A model generated the notes under the pieces. The model was given only the letters and a program-made list of their open reading frames with translations, was not told the origin of the DNA and made no database searches. Made by a program: the position numbers and the translations under genes. Of a stretch of DNA of 19,565 nucleotides, positions 1-11,277 are shown piece after piece. Source of the DNA: Isohypsibius dastychi (Eukaryota; Tardigrada; Eutardigrada; Parachela; Isohypsibiidae); NCBI GenBank assembly GCA_034696485.1, contig JAQIWT010000473.1:1-19565 (forward strand), in the 5' to 3' direction. Position 1 is the stretch's first letter; each line of letters begins with the position of its first letter.

Positions 1-2
1 TC

Positions 3-588
3 GCCGAGCAGAAACTCGGACTGGCCAAACTTCTCGATGCCGAAGGTACGCTCCAGTTCACAATTCACACTCACTTCTCGCACGAAGTTGATGTTGATAA
101 TTTCGGTTGCAAAGTTTTTATTTATAATGTATACCGTAGGAAAATACTTTCTTGAACGTGGACGTTTTTGAACAAATTGTAGTTGTATTCATATTTCGGT
201 CAGGATATTTTTGGTCACGACGGTGAAGTTTCTCTTTTTTTCGTTGATGCTACGAAGAAAGAACGATTAAAGTTTGGATGTTCTTAAGAAATAGTCCTGT
301 TTGAAATGAGTGGAAGCAAGTTCTAAATTGGATTTGGCGAAGAACGCAAAATTTTGCTTGGTGATTTCGGGAAAGTCGATCAGCTGGTTTTTGTGCTCGA
401 ACTTTGCTTTGAAAACACTTCGTGAATATTCGTCTGGTTCTTTGATATTCGATATATAATTCATTTTTGTTCCAGATGTCGCTGTGGAATATCCTGATGA
501 GAAATCCATTATCACCTATGTTGTTACGTACTACCATTACTTCAGCAAGATGCGAGCAGACACTGTTCATGGTCGTCGCATTGGAAAG
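3..588 (+). other. C-terminal end of the second calponin-homology domain (actin binding)
   Basis: Exons 1 and 2 encode [15 protein letters not shown] followed by [20 protein letters not shown]. This is the classic end of the tandem CH actin-binding domain shared by beta-spectrins and alpha-actinin. The codon for the aspartate after AE is split by the intron at 46-475. The rest of the actin-binding domain is outside the window, so intactness of CH1 cannot be judged. Confidence 0.93.
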
Positions 589-3500
589 GTATCAACATTC
601 TTGTGTTCTGAGTCAGATCGGTTTTTAATCGCTGATTCAAAAAACACCCTATTTCCGGTTTGTTTTGAAATTTCATTTTCTTTGTCGAATTCCAGATCGT
701 TGATATCAAGCGTGAAGCTGATAAGGAGGCCTTCACATATGAGCGTCTTCACTCTGACCTTTTGCAATGGATTCGCAATACGATCGACGGACTGAACGAC
801 CGGCATTTCGCCAATTCCCTACCGGGAGTTCAGCAGCAGTTGGCGCAATTCAACACTTACCGAACCGTCGAGAAGCCACCAAAGTTTGTGGAGAAGGGCA
901 ACCTGGAAATGTCGCTCTTTGCCATTCAGAGCAAGTTGCGTGCCCACGATCTGCGCTTCTATGTGCCGATTCAGGGCAAGGAGATTGCTGACATTAACAA
1001 AGCATGGGAGGCACTGGAGCGAGCTGAGCATGAGCGAGAATTGGCCCTTAGGGAAGAGCTGATCAGGTTCGTGCTGACTTTGGTTTTTGAAATATAACTC
1101 AGACTGTCTGGCTGTCTCATTCTGGGGATATTGGATGTGGAATAAGAGAGATTGATTGCAGAAGGGATTAAACGAGCTGGATTATTGATTTGTAATTCAT
1201 TGAATGATCAGTTTACTACTCTTGACACCATTTGTGGACGTTTTTTATGGTGGAGGAATGAAATGTCTTTTCTTGTCTGGTTTGCGTAACTACAAGAGAT
1301 TTTTGGTGGGAAGAAGGAAAAGAACTGTTTCTGTTGTTTGTGAATATTTTTGAACTCAAATTTAAAGAAGAAAAAAATGTTGATGAACAAGTTTGAGTGA
1401 ATATTTTGAGTTTGCTGATGATTTTCAATCAGTTTTATAATTTTCCCGAGATTGCAATTATTGAAATTAATCGGTAGAAGTGAGCGGAAAAGGAAAACTT
1501 TGCATTGAGCCGAAAAGCGGCAACTAGCCATAAAGCTCAGTTTTTCGTCGATTTTAAAAAGGTTGCAAATTTGTTCGTTCATAGATTTGCTGGTCCGATC
1601 GGTTATTTCTTCGTCACGCTTCATAAAATTTGATTGGGTTATCCATATCCTTCTTTTCAGACAAGAAAAACTGGAGCAGCTGGCTCAGCGCTTCGACCGG
1701 AAAGCGGGAATGCGTGAAACATGGCTAAGTGAGAACCAACGTCTGGTTGCTCAGGATAACTTTGGCAGTGATCTGGGATCCGTGGATGCTGCCAGCAAGA
1801 AACACGAAGCTATTGAGACGGATATATTCGCATATGAAGAGCGCGTTCAAGCTGTCATTTCCGTCGCTGAAGAACTGGAACTGGAGAATTATCACGATAT
1901 TCAGAGAATTAACACGAGGTAAATATTTCGTGAAATAAAAAAAAACAAATATGATCCAGGTTGTTCATCAGAGTTTCCGCTGTTTTTTTGACATAAAATT
2001 TGATTACTTCCGCCGGAACCATGTATGTTCTTTTGCAGGAAGGACAATGTTTTGCGCTTGTGGAATTATCTTCTGGAATTGTTGCGAGCTCGTCGACAGC
2101 GCCTTGATATCTCTCTTGAAGTCTACAAAGCCTTCCTGGAAATGGTTCAGGTTCTTCATACGATGGAAGACTTGAAATTGCGATTGACTTCTGACGATTT
2201 TGGACGACATCTGCTTGACGTTGAGGAACTGCTCCAAAAACATGCGTTGCTGGAAAATGATGTTGCGCTGGTTGGTGATCGTGTCCGAGCGGTCAACAAC
2301 ACCGCTCGACGATTCATCGATGACGAGGGAATCGGTAATTTTCTTTCCTAGAATTTTTTTTCATATTTTTGTAAAATTTGTTTGGTTTTCAGGCTTTCAC
2401 CCGGTTGACCCAGAAGATGTTATGAACCGAATGCAAAATCTAGAAGACTTCTACACGGAGCTGGTGGCGTTGTCACAAGAACGTCGAGAGCGTCTTGATG
2501 ACTCCCGGAAGTTGTGGCAGTTCTTCGCTGATATCGCTGAAGAGGAAGCATGGATCAAGGAAAAGGAGCAGATGTTGTCTTCAGCCGATATCGGTCGCGA
2601 CTTGACTTCGATTAATCTCCTTTTAACGAAACAAAAGGTCATTATTTTTTGAACCGGAAATTGAATATTTTTTTATCTGTTTGTATGTAGTTGATGGAAG
2701 ACGAATTGAATGCCCGTAAAGCTCATCTTCTGGATGTGATCCGTGTGGGAGACCACCTTATCGGCGACCAACACTTTGCCTCAGAACAGATCCAGGCGCG
2801 CATCACAGATGTCAACGACCGATGGGAGCATCTGATGGAATTATCGGCTTACCGCAAGAAACGGCTCTTGGAGGCGGTCGATTATCATCAGTTCTTTGCC
2901 GATGCTGATGACACTGATACTTGGATGCTGGATACATTGCGATTGGTGTCAAGTGACGACATTGGCCGAGATGAAGGTGAAACATAAGGAAATCCAGTGG
3001 AATTAATTTCAAAATTAAATGGAATTTCTGGTTTTTAATTTATTTAATTTTTTATTAATTTTAATATAAGAGTTGAAAATTCATGTCCAGATTTGTCATG
3101 AACGCTTCCAAAACCGATTACTTTTTTTGGAAAAAAAATACCGCTCCTTATTTTTATTGTTTGTTCTGTTTCTTTTTTGTATATTCAGTACAACTCAGTG
3201 CAGTTGAATTAATTTTTTGTTTGATTGTTTTAGGTCACGTTCAGTCGCTCTTGAAAAAGCACCAGGACGTCTATGAAAACCTCCAGCGTTATGAGCCGAC
3301 AATCAAAGCTCTGCATGATCAAGCGAATAATTTGGGCGACCAGGACCGAAATGCCGCCGAAGTTCGCGAACGACTCAGCTCGATCGCTCATCGTTATGAC
3401 GAGCTCATGCGACTGGCGGAAGTGCGAAAGCAGCGCTTGATGGATGCGCTAGACTTCTACAAACTCCTAACGGATATTGACGCAACTGAACAGTTGATCA

Positions 3501-6500
3501 GCGAGAAGGACCGGATGTTGGCCACAATGGGACCCACTCAAGATATGGAAGAAGTCGAGGTCATGAAACACCGATTTGGAAGTCTGGAAAACGAGATGGG
3601 CATGATTAATGACCGCGTTAAAGTAAGTCAGAAAAAGAGAGAAACTTTTTAGAATCGAAGTTTGCAGATGTGATAAATTGTTGAAAAGCATCAATGTTCT
3701 TGTGGAATTACAAAGGATTTTCCAAAAACAGAAAACCACACTACACTGTATTGTGAGGAGAGAGCTGGCTAGGTTTTAATTATGGGCACTTTGCTTGTTG
3801 ACCCGGATAATCCTAATTCGGTGGTTAGTGGGTCATTGCTATAATTCAATTTTCTTTGAAGGGTATCAATGATGTTTCGGAGCGCTTGTTAAGCGTTCAA
3901 CACCCTGATGCCCGAGAAATCCACAGCCGACGTAATCGCCTTAATAGCTCCTGGAATGCGCTTGTTGATAATGTCAACACCAAACGAGATGAACTGGAAA
4001 AGAGCCGCGGCTATCAGACTTTCCGTATTGAATGCCAGGAAACAACACGATGGATCGAAGAAAAGATCCGCATTATCGAGGAGTCAGAAGATATTCAAGG
4101 AGATCTTGGTGGTCTCATGAAATTACAGGTGAATATTGCGCACAAAAAGTTAATGAAACGAAGGGAAATCGGACCAACGGTTTTGTGGACTTCGTGAGTT
4201 CGGTATGTTTATTTACCTTTGTTTTTTTTGTAGCGCCGATTGAGCTTTATCGAACGCGATATGGGGCCGATTCGTGCCAAGATGGATTCCATGTTGGAAG
4301 AGGCCCACAAGATCGAGCGAGAGCGACCGGAAGAAGCGGCTGCCATTCGAGATCGTGTTGCTGTCATGAAGTCCCAATGGGAACGACTCAATCAGCTTAT
4401 GGGCGAACAAGATGAGAAGTTGGGAGAAATTGGCGAACTGCAACATTTCTTGCGAGATCTTGATGCTTTCCAGTCGTGGTTGACTCGAACTCAAGTACGT
4501 TAGTGATTCTCATAGAAACCGAGACAAAAAGTGAAATTAGAAAAACGACAGTGGAGACTGACTTGCATTCTTTTTTTTGTTTCTTGGAATCTGAGTTGTT
4601 GTCTTTGTGGCAGATATTTCAGAGATTTTCAAAATATCCGCGGTTTTGAAGAGTTTGAAGAATATTTTCCGACTTTTTTGGAGTTTTTTCAAGTTGTTTT
4701 TTTGTGTCTTTTTCCGTCTTAGGATTTGACTTGATAGTCAGTCAGATTTACAATTCTTTATTTTGTAGGTTACCATTGCATCCCAAGAAATGCCCGACGA
4801 TCTGGCGGAGACTGAAAAAGGATTGAATGTTCATCGCCAAGTCAAAGAGGAAATGGAAAGTTATGGACCGGAATTCGCTCGTTTAATGGATATGGGAACC
4901 CACGTCACATTGAACCAACAAGATCCCCAATACATTTTGTTGCGAGAACGCCTTAAGGGATTGAAAGAAGGATGGGAAGAACTGCAGGCTATGTGGGATC
5001 GTCGACAGCAGCTGTTGACCCAAGGTCTCAACTTCCAGGTTTTCTTGCGTGATGCCAAACAGTGTGAACAGCTGCTTGGTCAACAAGAAAACTTCCTTGC
5101 TCGCGAAGAAATTCCGGTAAGTTATCACAGTCTGTTCGGATTTAATTCAATTGCAGCTGTTTCTAATAAACCTGTTTCAGAATTTAAGTCGTAGTTACTA
5201 TATGTAAATTATTCATTTCCGGTTGAGTCTTCAAATTTTTATCTTTCAATAGCGCAACTTGGAAGAGGCTGAAAACATGCTGAAGCGTCACGACGACTTT
5301 CTTACTTCGCTGGATGTCAATCAAGACAAAGTGGAACAAGTTATCAAACAGTCAGAACGTCTGACGACAGAAGGAAACTACGCATCTGACCGAATCTACC
5401 GCAAAGCGGAAAATATTATGGAACGATATAATGCTAACCGCGAACGTGCCAACTCGATTGGCCAGAAACTCCGCGATGCCAGACAGTTGCAACAATATCT
5501 CCGAGATGTCGAAGAACACCTTGAATTCATCAACAACAAACGCATTCAGGTGAGTTCCACTTCCGGTAGCCAGTGTTCTGTTGCAGTTTTTAAATTCATC
5601 TTTTATTTTTTCCTCTGTTCCTGACATACAATTTTCCAATTTCCGGCGTGATTTTTGAATTTTTCATGATTTCCGGTTGGCAGCTGTTTTTCTGGTTTTA
5701 GGTTGAAGATGAAAATTACCGATCTGCCAAAACCGCTCACCAGAAATGGACTCGCCACCAGGCCTTCGAGGCAGAAGTCGCAGCCAACCGACAGAAAATG
5801 GACGAACTTCGAGCAGAAGGAGAGGCTTTGATGCGTGAGAAGCCGCAGTTCTCTCCCGAAATTCGCCGAAGTCTGGATGAAATTAACGATAGATGGCAAG
5901 AACTGGAAGATATCACTCGTTCTAAAGGAGAACGTCTGTTCGATGCTAACCGACAGGCCATTTATGAGCAGACTTGTGATGATGTCGATAATTGGGTCAC
6001 TGAACTGGAAACACAGATTTTGACGACGGAAACCGGACAGGATTTGACGACTGTCAATATCCTCATGCAAAAGCAACAAGTATTGGAGAACCAAATGCAA
6101 ATGCGCGCCGCTCAAGTCACGGAACTTGGAAGACATGAAGCCAAATTGGAAGAAATTGTGCCAGAGAAAACGGAGGAGCTCAAACAGCGTCGAGCGGAAG
6201 TCGAGGATAAGTAAGTGCTTTCATTTAATCTTTCTTGACAGGGAGGAATATACAGTTTTTAAGGCGAAATTGAACTTTGATTTTGGCCTGATTACGGTAA
6301 CCGAATTAAGGACAGTTGAAAATTCGAACCGGAAAAGCAGGTGTTCTGCCTAGTTTTGTTTTGGTTTTTATTCAGTTCGTGTTTTCAGATTCCGCCGGCT
6401 TCAGCGTCCGATTGAAGAACGTCGCCGAGAACTGGAGAAGAAGAAAGAGGCTTTCCAGTTCCTCCGCGATATCGACGATGAAAAGTTCTACATTCACCAA

Positions 6501-9500
6501 AAGATGACACAAGCCACCAGCCCTAACGTTGGCAACAACCTCTTCGAAGTCATCCGAATGAAGAAACAAAACCAGACTCTTCGCTTTGAAGTTGAAAACC
6601 ACGAACCCAAGATTGAGACGCTTGCTGCAACCGGAAGTCGACTGATCGATGACAAGCATCCAGATAGCGAACGTTTCCGAGAACTTTTGCAGGTTCGAAA
6701 CCACTTCTGGTTTGCTCTTTCGGGTAGTAATTCAGATGTTCTTATGTTTTCTCCAGGACTTGGCGAGTCGTTGGAATGATTTGAAAGATGCCGTTAGCGA
6801 TCGTGATAAGCGTCTTGATTTGTCGGAACGAGCACAGCAGTATTTCTCAGATGCCGACCAGGCGGAACAATGGATGAGCGAGCAGGAATTGTACTTGCTT
6901 GTTGATGAGAAACCCAAAGATGAGTCGACTGCTCAAGCCAATCTCAAGAAACAAGAGGCTGTTGAAAATGCTGTGACTGAGTATCAGGAACGCGTTCGAA
7001 AACTGAACGCCATCGCTGACCAGCTCGTCAAAGATGGGAATCCTTTCGCCAACCAGGTAAAATTTCTGGAAAACCAAATTTCGTCAAGGAAATAATTGAA
7101 CTTCTTGAGCTGAAGTTCGGTCAAAGAAAATTCAAAAGTTGAAATCAATGAAAAAATTTAGTGCTTGAAAATTAGAACATGGTTTTCGAACTTAATTTCT
7201 GAAAGATTTTTGAAATGTACTAGATTCTGGGAAAACTGTTTTGTCAATGAAAACTCTTTTGATTGGTTTCTTTTTTAGGTTCTGTCGCGTCAGTCGCAAG
7301 TCGAGCGAACTTATGCCGGTTTGAAGGACCTCTCTCACGATCGTCGTGCTCGCGTTGGTGATACGATGAGACTGTTCTTGCTCCAACGCGATATTGATGA
7401 CCTAGAGCAATGGATCGCCGAAAAAGAAGTCGTTGCTAATTCTCATGAGTTGGGACAAGACTTCGACCATGTCACCATTCTCCGAGAACGCTTTGATCGG
7501 TTCTGTGAAGAAACTGAGGCTGTTGGAACTGATCGCGTCGCACAGGCTAACGAAGAGGCTAATGCGCTTATTCGCGCCGGTAAATACTTCTATTTCTATC
7601 AATATTTACCATTGGGGAAAAAACCGAGCAGAAAACGTAAAGTATCACTTTTTAGGTCACCATGAGGCTCCTTTGATCGCTCAGTGGAAAGACCGTATCA
7701 ACGAAGCCTGGGAGAACTTGAGGGAACTCATGCAGACGCGCAAACAACTTCTAGCCGCTTCATACGATCTCCACAAATTCTACTGGGATTGCAAAGATCT
7801 TCTCGGTCGCATCCAGGAGAAACAGCATGCCATCTCTGAAGACCTCGGTCGTGACACCGAGACCATTTCCGCTCATCAACGCAAACATGCAAACTTCCAG
7901 CAGGATCTCGCACCGCTTGGTCAGCAGGTTGAAGGCATCCAGGAACGCGCAACTAAGTTGCTGAATGCGTATGCCGGTGATCGCGCACGAGAGATTCAAG
8001 TGCGTGAAGCTGAAGTCGTCAACGCATGGAGAAATCTTCAGCTGAACGTCGATGTTCGCCGACAGAAGTTGTCCGACACTGGCGATCTCTTCCGGTAAGA
8101 CATTACATGAGAATTGTTGGTTGAGCATTTTATTTCATGGAGATTTGAAAACTATTTTTGGATGAGATTTTAGATTTCGTAAAATTGTGAACGTTTCTTA
8201 GGTGTTGACTGATAATAACTATATACGTGAAGGTGAAACCGGAAGTGGCACTTAATGTATTGAATCTGACTCCATCTGATTGTTAATGTCAGATTCATCA
8301 TTTGAATTATGATTTCAGTCGAGTTGAATGTGTGCTTTCTTGTAGATTTTTCAATATGGTCCGTGATCTGATGTTGTGGATGGACGATGTGACGCGTCAG
8401 ATGAACACTTCAGAGAAAGCCCGTGATGTATCCGGTGTGGAATTGCTGATGAATATTCATCAGTCACTGCGAGCGGAAATCGACGCTCGCGATAGCAGCT
8501 TTGCCGAATGCATCGAACTTGGCAAAGATCTGTTATCTCGTAATCATTACGCTAGCCCCGAAATCAAGGACAAATTGCTGTTGTTAACCAACACTCGTTC
8601 TGGCATGATGAGCCGTTGGGAGGAACGATGGGAGCATCTCCAGCTCAGTAAATCATCTTACTCTTTGCTTAAGTTGAGACTTCTCACTTTCTTCTGTAGT
8701 TTTGGAAGTCTATCAATTTGCTCGGGATGCATCCGTTGCGGAAGCCTGGTTGATTGCCCAAGAACCCTATTTGTTCAATCGTGAATTAGGAGTAAGTGTT
8801 GGACGTTTTGTCACTAGCTCAGTGGAAATAGTTTGTCTCTTCAGCATTCGGTGGAAGAAGTGGAACGTCTGATGAAGAAGCATGAATCATTTGAAAAGTC
8901 CGCCGCTGCTCAAGATGAGCGCTTCCAGGCCCTTACACGTCTCACAACGGTAAGATTATCTAGAAAAATTTCTAAGCACCGTACTTGCAATACGTGCTTG
9001 TTTGTTAGCTTGAACTGAAAGCGATGGCCAGGAGGCGGTCAGCAGAAAGCGATCGCCAGCGAGCTGAACAACGTCGTCAGGATGAGGAAAGACTGCAGCG
9101 CGGAATCGGTGGTGGTGCTGGTGGCGCTGGTGGTGTTGGAGGAGGTGGAGCCGGACAGCGTGGTACCGCTTCACCAGGGTACGTGTTACGGAAAATGCTG
9201 GCTATCACATGATGAGTTGAGAGTGTGGGTTGTGTTTGCAGAACTCCTGGAGGAGGCGGTCGTATTGTTGGTGTCACTGAAGTTGAGGGCCCATCGACTC
9301 CCCAGCGTGGTAAGACTACTGGCTTACTTTGTGCAGAGTTCTGGTTCTAACCGTTGTCTGGATGTTCTCAGTGCAAGTCTCTCCGGCCACTTCCGGTCCT
9401 AGTGGATCCCGAGCTGGAGCCGGTGCAGGCGCTTCACCAACCCTTCCTAGTGGAAGTGGTGCTGAGGAACAAGCGCTTGTTATCGAAGGGCCACTCCAAC

Positions 9501-10183
9501 GGAAGCATGACGCGACCGCCGGTGGACAGAAAGCGTCCGATCGGTGAGAAATACTCAAAATTACTCACGGCTGATGTGATGTGTTAATATCTTTTTTTCG
9601 CCAGATCGTGGATTGCATTATATTTCGTTATCAGAGGATCGAGGATGTATGCGTATAGAGATGAGAAGAGCTTCAAGGCATCCCGCGATGTAAATTTGAC
9701 CCGTTCGCAAAATCTGCATCTTTTCTGAATCTGTTCTTTTCAGGCCGGGGTTGATAAGACATACCATGGAGAAGAGCCGTTGGAACTCGGTGGAGCGGAT
9801 GTGAATAGTGTAGAACACCACGCGAAGAAGCATACTTTCCGACTTGTCACGGCGGATGCATCAACCTATCTCTTCGATGCGAGAAGCGATGTGAGTAACC
9901 TGGTCAACTTCCGGTTGAACCCTTAACTTTGAAACGAATGAATCTAAGTGTCAGATACTTCAAAGTTTTCTTGCGTCGGAAGTCGTTTGAAAATTGATTT
10001 GTGTGCTTTTGATCTTTGAAATATTTGTAACTGTTGCGTTGATTTCAGGATGAAGCTCAGATCTGGGTTGAAACAATTCGTGGTCTTACGGGAGACTCAT
10101 CACCGGAAACGCGAGCAAGCACCCTCCCCGAAATGTCCAAAAGCGAAGCCAAACGTCGAAGTCTCCCATGGAAGAAGAAGTGA
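3..10183 (+). CDS. beta-Spec: Beta-spectrin (non-heavy), 3' portion, 26 exons
   Basis: Beta-spectrin pairs with alpha-spectrin in the actin-linked skeleton under the plasma membrane and binds ankyrin and phosphoinositides. Exons: 1-45 (codons from 3), 476-588, 696-1066, 1661-1918, 2039-2334, 2393-2637, 2691-2976, 3234-3622, 3862-4128, 4234-4494, 4769-5116, 5253-5549, 5702-6210, 6389-6692, 6757-7056, 7279-7579, 7656-8094, 8346-8647, 8700-8791, 8845-8949, 9009-9178, 9242-9309, 9372-9543, 9605-9689, 9744-9890, 10049-10183. Every intron is GT–AG and the phases join into one frame of about 2,100 residues ending in TGA at 10181. From memory of the family the match to vertebrate non-erythroid beta-spectrin is near colinear, for example [11 protein letters not shown] and [13 protein letters not shown]. 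About 260 N-terminal residues (CH1 and most of CH2) lie upstream. The repeat count and C-terminal PH domain exclude beta-heavy spectrin. Individual splice sites are read by eye and could be off by a codon, but protein continuity supports each. Confidence 0.96.
46..475 (+). other. Beta-spectrin intron 1 (430 bases)
   Basis: The donor is GTACGC and the acceptor is TTGTTCCAG, in phase 1. The interior is T-rich. The reading frames inside it on either strand have no recognisable protein character. I see no RNA gene, repeat or mobile element in it. Confidence 0.85.
1067..1660 (+). other. Beta-spectrin intron 3 (594 bases, longest in the gene)
   Basis: The donor is GTTCGT and the acceptor is TTCTTTTCAG, interrupting an arginine codon (AG|A). 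It is AT-rich, and a 138-codon antisense open frame in it is low complexity (Phe, Ser, Lys, Asn) and not convincing. No structured RNA or transposon signature is visible. Its size relative to its neighbours makes it the likeliest place for an intronic control element, but nothing in the sequence shows one. Confidence 0.8.
7279..8094 (+). other. Probable ankyrin-binding segment (repeats 14-15)
   Basis: Counting back from the partial 17th repeat, exons 16 and 17 encode repeats 14 and 15, which in vertebrate and fly beta-spectrin bind the ZU5 domain of ankyrin. Diagnostic strings are [31 protein letters not shown] and [14 protein letters not shown], close to the vertebrate sequence here. Placement is by colinearity. 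The binding residues themselves were not checked one by one. Confidence 0.75.
8700..8958 (+). other. Partial repeat 17: alpha/beta tetramerisation site
   Basis: Exons 19 and 20 and the first codons of exon 21 encode the two-helix partial repeat that docks onto the single N-terminal helix of alpha-spectrin to close the tetramer. [12 protein letters not shown] holds the first conserved Trp (codon 8747-8749). Where human erythroid spectrin has a second Trp, this protein has Gln (codon 8911-8913, in SAAAQDERF). I recall the same Gln in insect beta-spectrin, so it is probably the invertebrate state. Confidence 0.85.
9009..9472 (+). other. Charged helix and Gly/Ala/Ser-rich linker before the PH domain
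   Basis: Exon 21 begins with a basic and acidic helix ([20 protein letters not shown]) and then runs into [16 protein letters not shown]. Exons 22 and 23 continue with Gly, Pro and Ser ([25 protein letters not shown]). The segment is about 115 residues, carried on three short exons, and is low complexity. It joins the rod to the PH domain. Such linkers vary strongly between species and isoforms in beta-spectrins, so these exons are the likeliest site of splice variants. Confidence 0.85.
9473..10087 (+). other. C-terminal PH domain
   Basis: Exons 23-26 encode a pleckstrin-homology domain. It has a first strand and basic loop [19 protein letters not shown], then [20 protein letters not shown], then [20 protein letters not shown], and a final helix with the invariant Trp ([13 protein letters not shown]). 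Beta-spectrin PH domains bind phosphatidylinositol bisphosphate at the membrane. A short tail follows, containing a Ser/Thr stretch and ending SLPWKKK, which parallels the FGKKK end of vertebrate beta-spectrins. Confidence 0.93.
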
Positions 10184-11084
10184 AAACTGAACTGACAATG
10201 TTCTGATCCTGAAAATCCACTGCCGTTTAATCATTCTTGCTCTTGGCTACATCACCCTCATCATCATCACTGGCTTTGTTTTACCCTCGCTGCAAATCGG
10301 AATCCCCATCTCTGCATTGTTTTTCTTCTTGTCAAATTGTCCTGTTTTTGAATGTCCAGTGTCTCTCGTCAAACCACAGTTATTGGGTCTTCTGTGCTAA
10401 GAGCAGTATTTTTCTCTTTTGGCTTCTTCATTAGAGCTCTTAGGCAGCACTTATTCTCTCTAGCTTATCCATCGATTTTTCGAGATTTTGTTGTGGTTGT
10501 TTTTGTATCCTCTTCGATCCTTGAGCACTTCAATTTTTCATTGATGGGTGACGATCCACACTTGTTTTTGTGTCTACATTTAGAACAGTTATGCTCGTAT
10601 GAGTGGATAATAACGGAATACGGTATATTTTATTGTTGGAACTTGCAGATGACCGTTGTCAGATGACATGTTTTCGCTCCATGTTTTTGAGTTCTTCCAG
10701 TAATTACTAGACTCATTCAAGGTGAACTTGAGAAGATGAAAATGACAAGCAATACAAATCAGCGACAATTGTGTATCAAGTGGACCATTGATGTGTTGTA
10801 TGCCGGGATTTCAAGTTTTCTCGCCCGCGAAAATGTTTATTAGCGCCACGTGCTCATAGTCATTAGCGCGGCATTCGAATATTCACCGGTGTCAAGTCAT
10901 TGCAGGTTGTTCGCTATTCAGACTATGATGTTGCTATGGGATGGTCTGCTGTGCCGCTGTTTGCGTGAAGTCGGATCATTCGGTCGATCATCTCGTGTGC
11001 TGCAAGCTTTCTGTCCCACCCGGTTGGCCCTTGGATTGAAGACTGTTCGCTCAGTATGGAGTATGTGGATAACCGTGAAATAAA
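10184..11084 (+). other. Beta-spectrin 3' untranslated region (probable)
   Basis: After the TGA at 10181 there is about 0.9 kb of T-rich sequence without convincing coding potential. The open frames at 10237-10434 and 10352-10666 are Ser/Phe/Leu-rich, have no homology I recognise and lie directly behind a finished gene. The first AATAAA on this strand is at 11079-11084. This would be a long UTR for so compact a genome, so an earlier non-canonical poly(A) site remains possible. Confidence 0.5.
11079..11084 (+). terminator. Poly(A) signal candidate (AATAAA), proximal
   Basis: This is a canonical AATAAA inside the string GTGAAATAAATAAC, followed by GT-rich sequence (GGTGGTCTAGTTTGTG), the expected downstream element. 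It is the first AATAAA after the spectrin stop codon. Confidence 0.45.
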
Positions 11085-11271
11085 TAACATGGTGGTCTAG
11101 TTTGTGAAGAGGTATCATTTTCTACTTGTGGTCATTAAAGAGGTTGAGTTGTGTGGTTGCTTGGTTTTTCGGTGGCGTAAATTCGCACATGAAATGGTAC
11201 TGGTGTGGAGGCGCACGTTCGAGATGACATCTCTCTCGACTGACTGGTTCGGTGTGGTTGACTGTGGTTTA

Positions 11272-11277
11272 AATAAA
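11272..11277 (+). terminator. Poly(A) signal candidate (AATAAA), distal
   Basis: This second AATAAA lies about 190 bases further on, preceded by GT-rich sequence and followed by GGTGAGTTGTTGGCTG. It could serve as an alternative end for spectrin transcripts. Confidence 0.35.

Larger units (their letters stand above)
696..8647 (+). other. Spectrin repeats 1-16 (alpha-actinin/spectrin rod)
   Basis: Exons 3 to 18 encode successive triple-helical repeats of about 106 residues. Each shows the conserved Trp of helix A ([37 protein letters not shown]) and the heptad-like helix C endings. Repeats 1 and 2 (about 720-2330) correspond to the part that starts side-by-side pairing with alpha-spectrin in known family members. 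Exon borders do not coincide with repeat borders, as is usual for spectrins. Exons 9-12 and 15 all begin and end in phase 0, so any of them could be skipped without a frameshift. Confidence 0.92.

Noticed and set aside
1208-1624. 138-codon open frame on the minus strand in spectrin intron 3
   Set aside because: It is low complexity (Phe/Ser/Lys/Asn), antisense within an intron bounded by good splice sites, and has no recognisable motif.
5160-5185. Acceptor-like TTTCAG near 5180 that would lengthen exon 12
   Set aside because: The frame after it reaches a stop within a few codons, while the acceptor at 5252 continues the spectrin protein without a gap.
5603-6136. 177-codon open frame on the minus strand
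   Set aside because: It is antisense to exon 13 of beta-spectrin, whose + frame is unmistakable. The open frame is a shadow of spectrin codon use.
6685-6705. tRNA-like GGTTCGAAAC near 6693
   Set aside because: There is no A box, acceptor stem or paired T-arm around it. It is the start of spectrin intron 14.
10237-10666. Overlapping + strand frames rich in Ser, Phe and Leu after the spectrin stop
   Set aside because: No start context, signal peptide or splice logic fits. The T-rich composition makes chance frames likely, and the position suits a 3' UTR.
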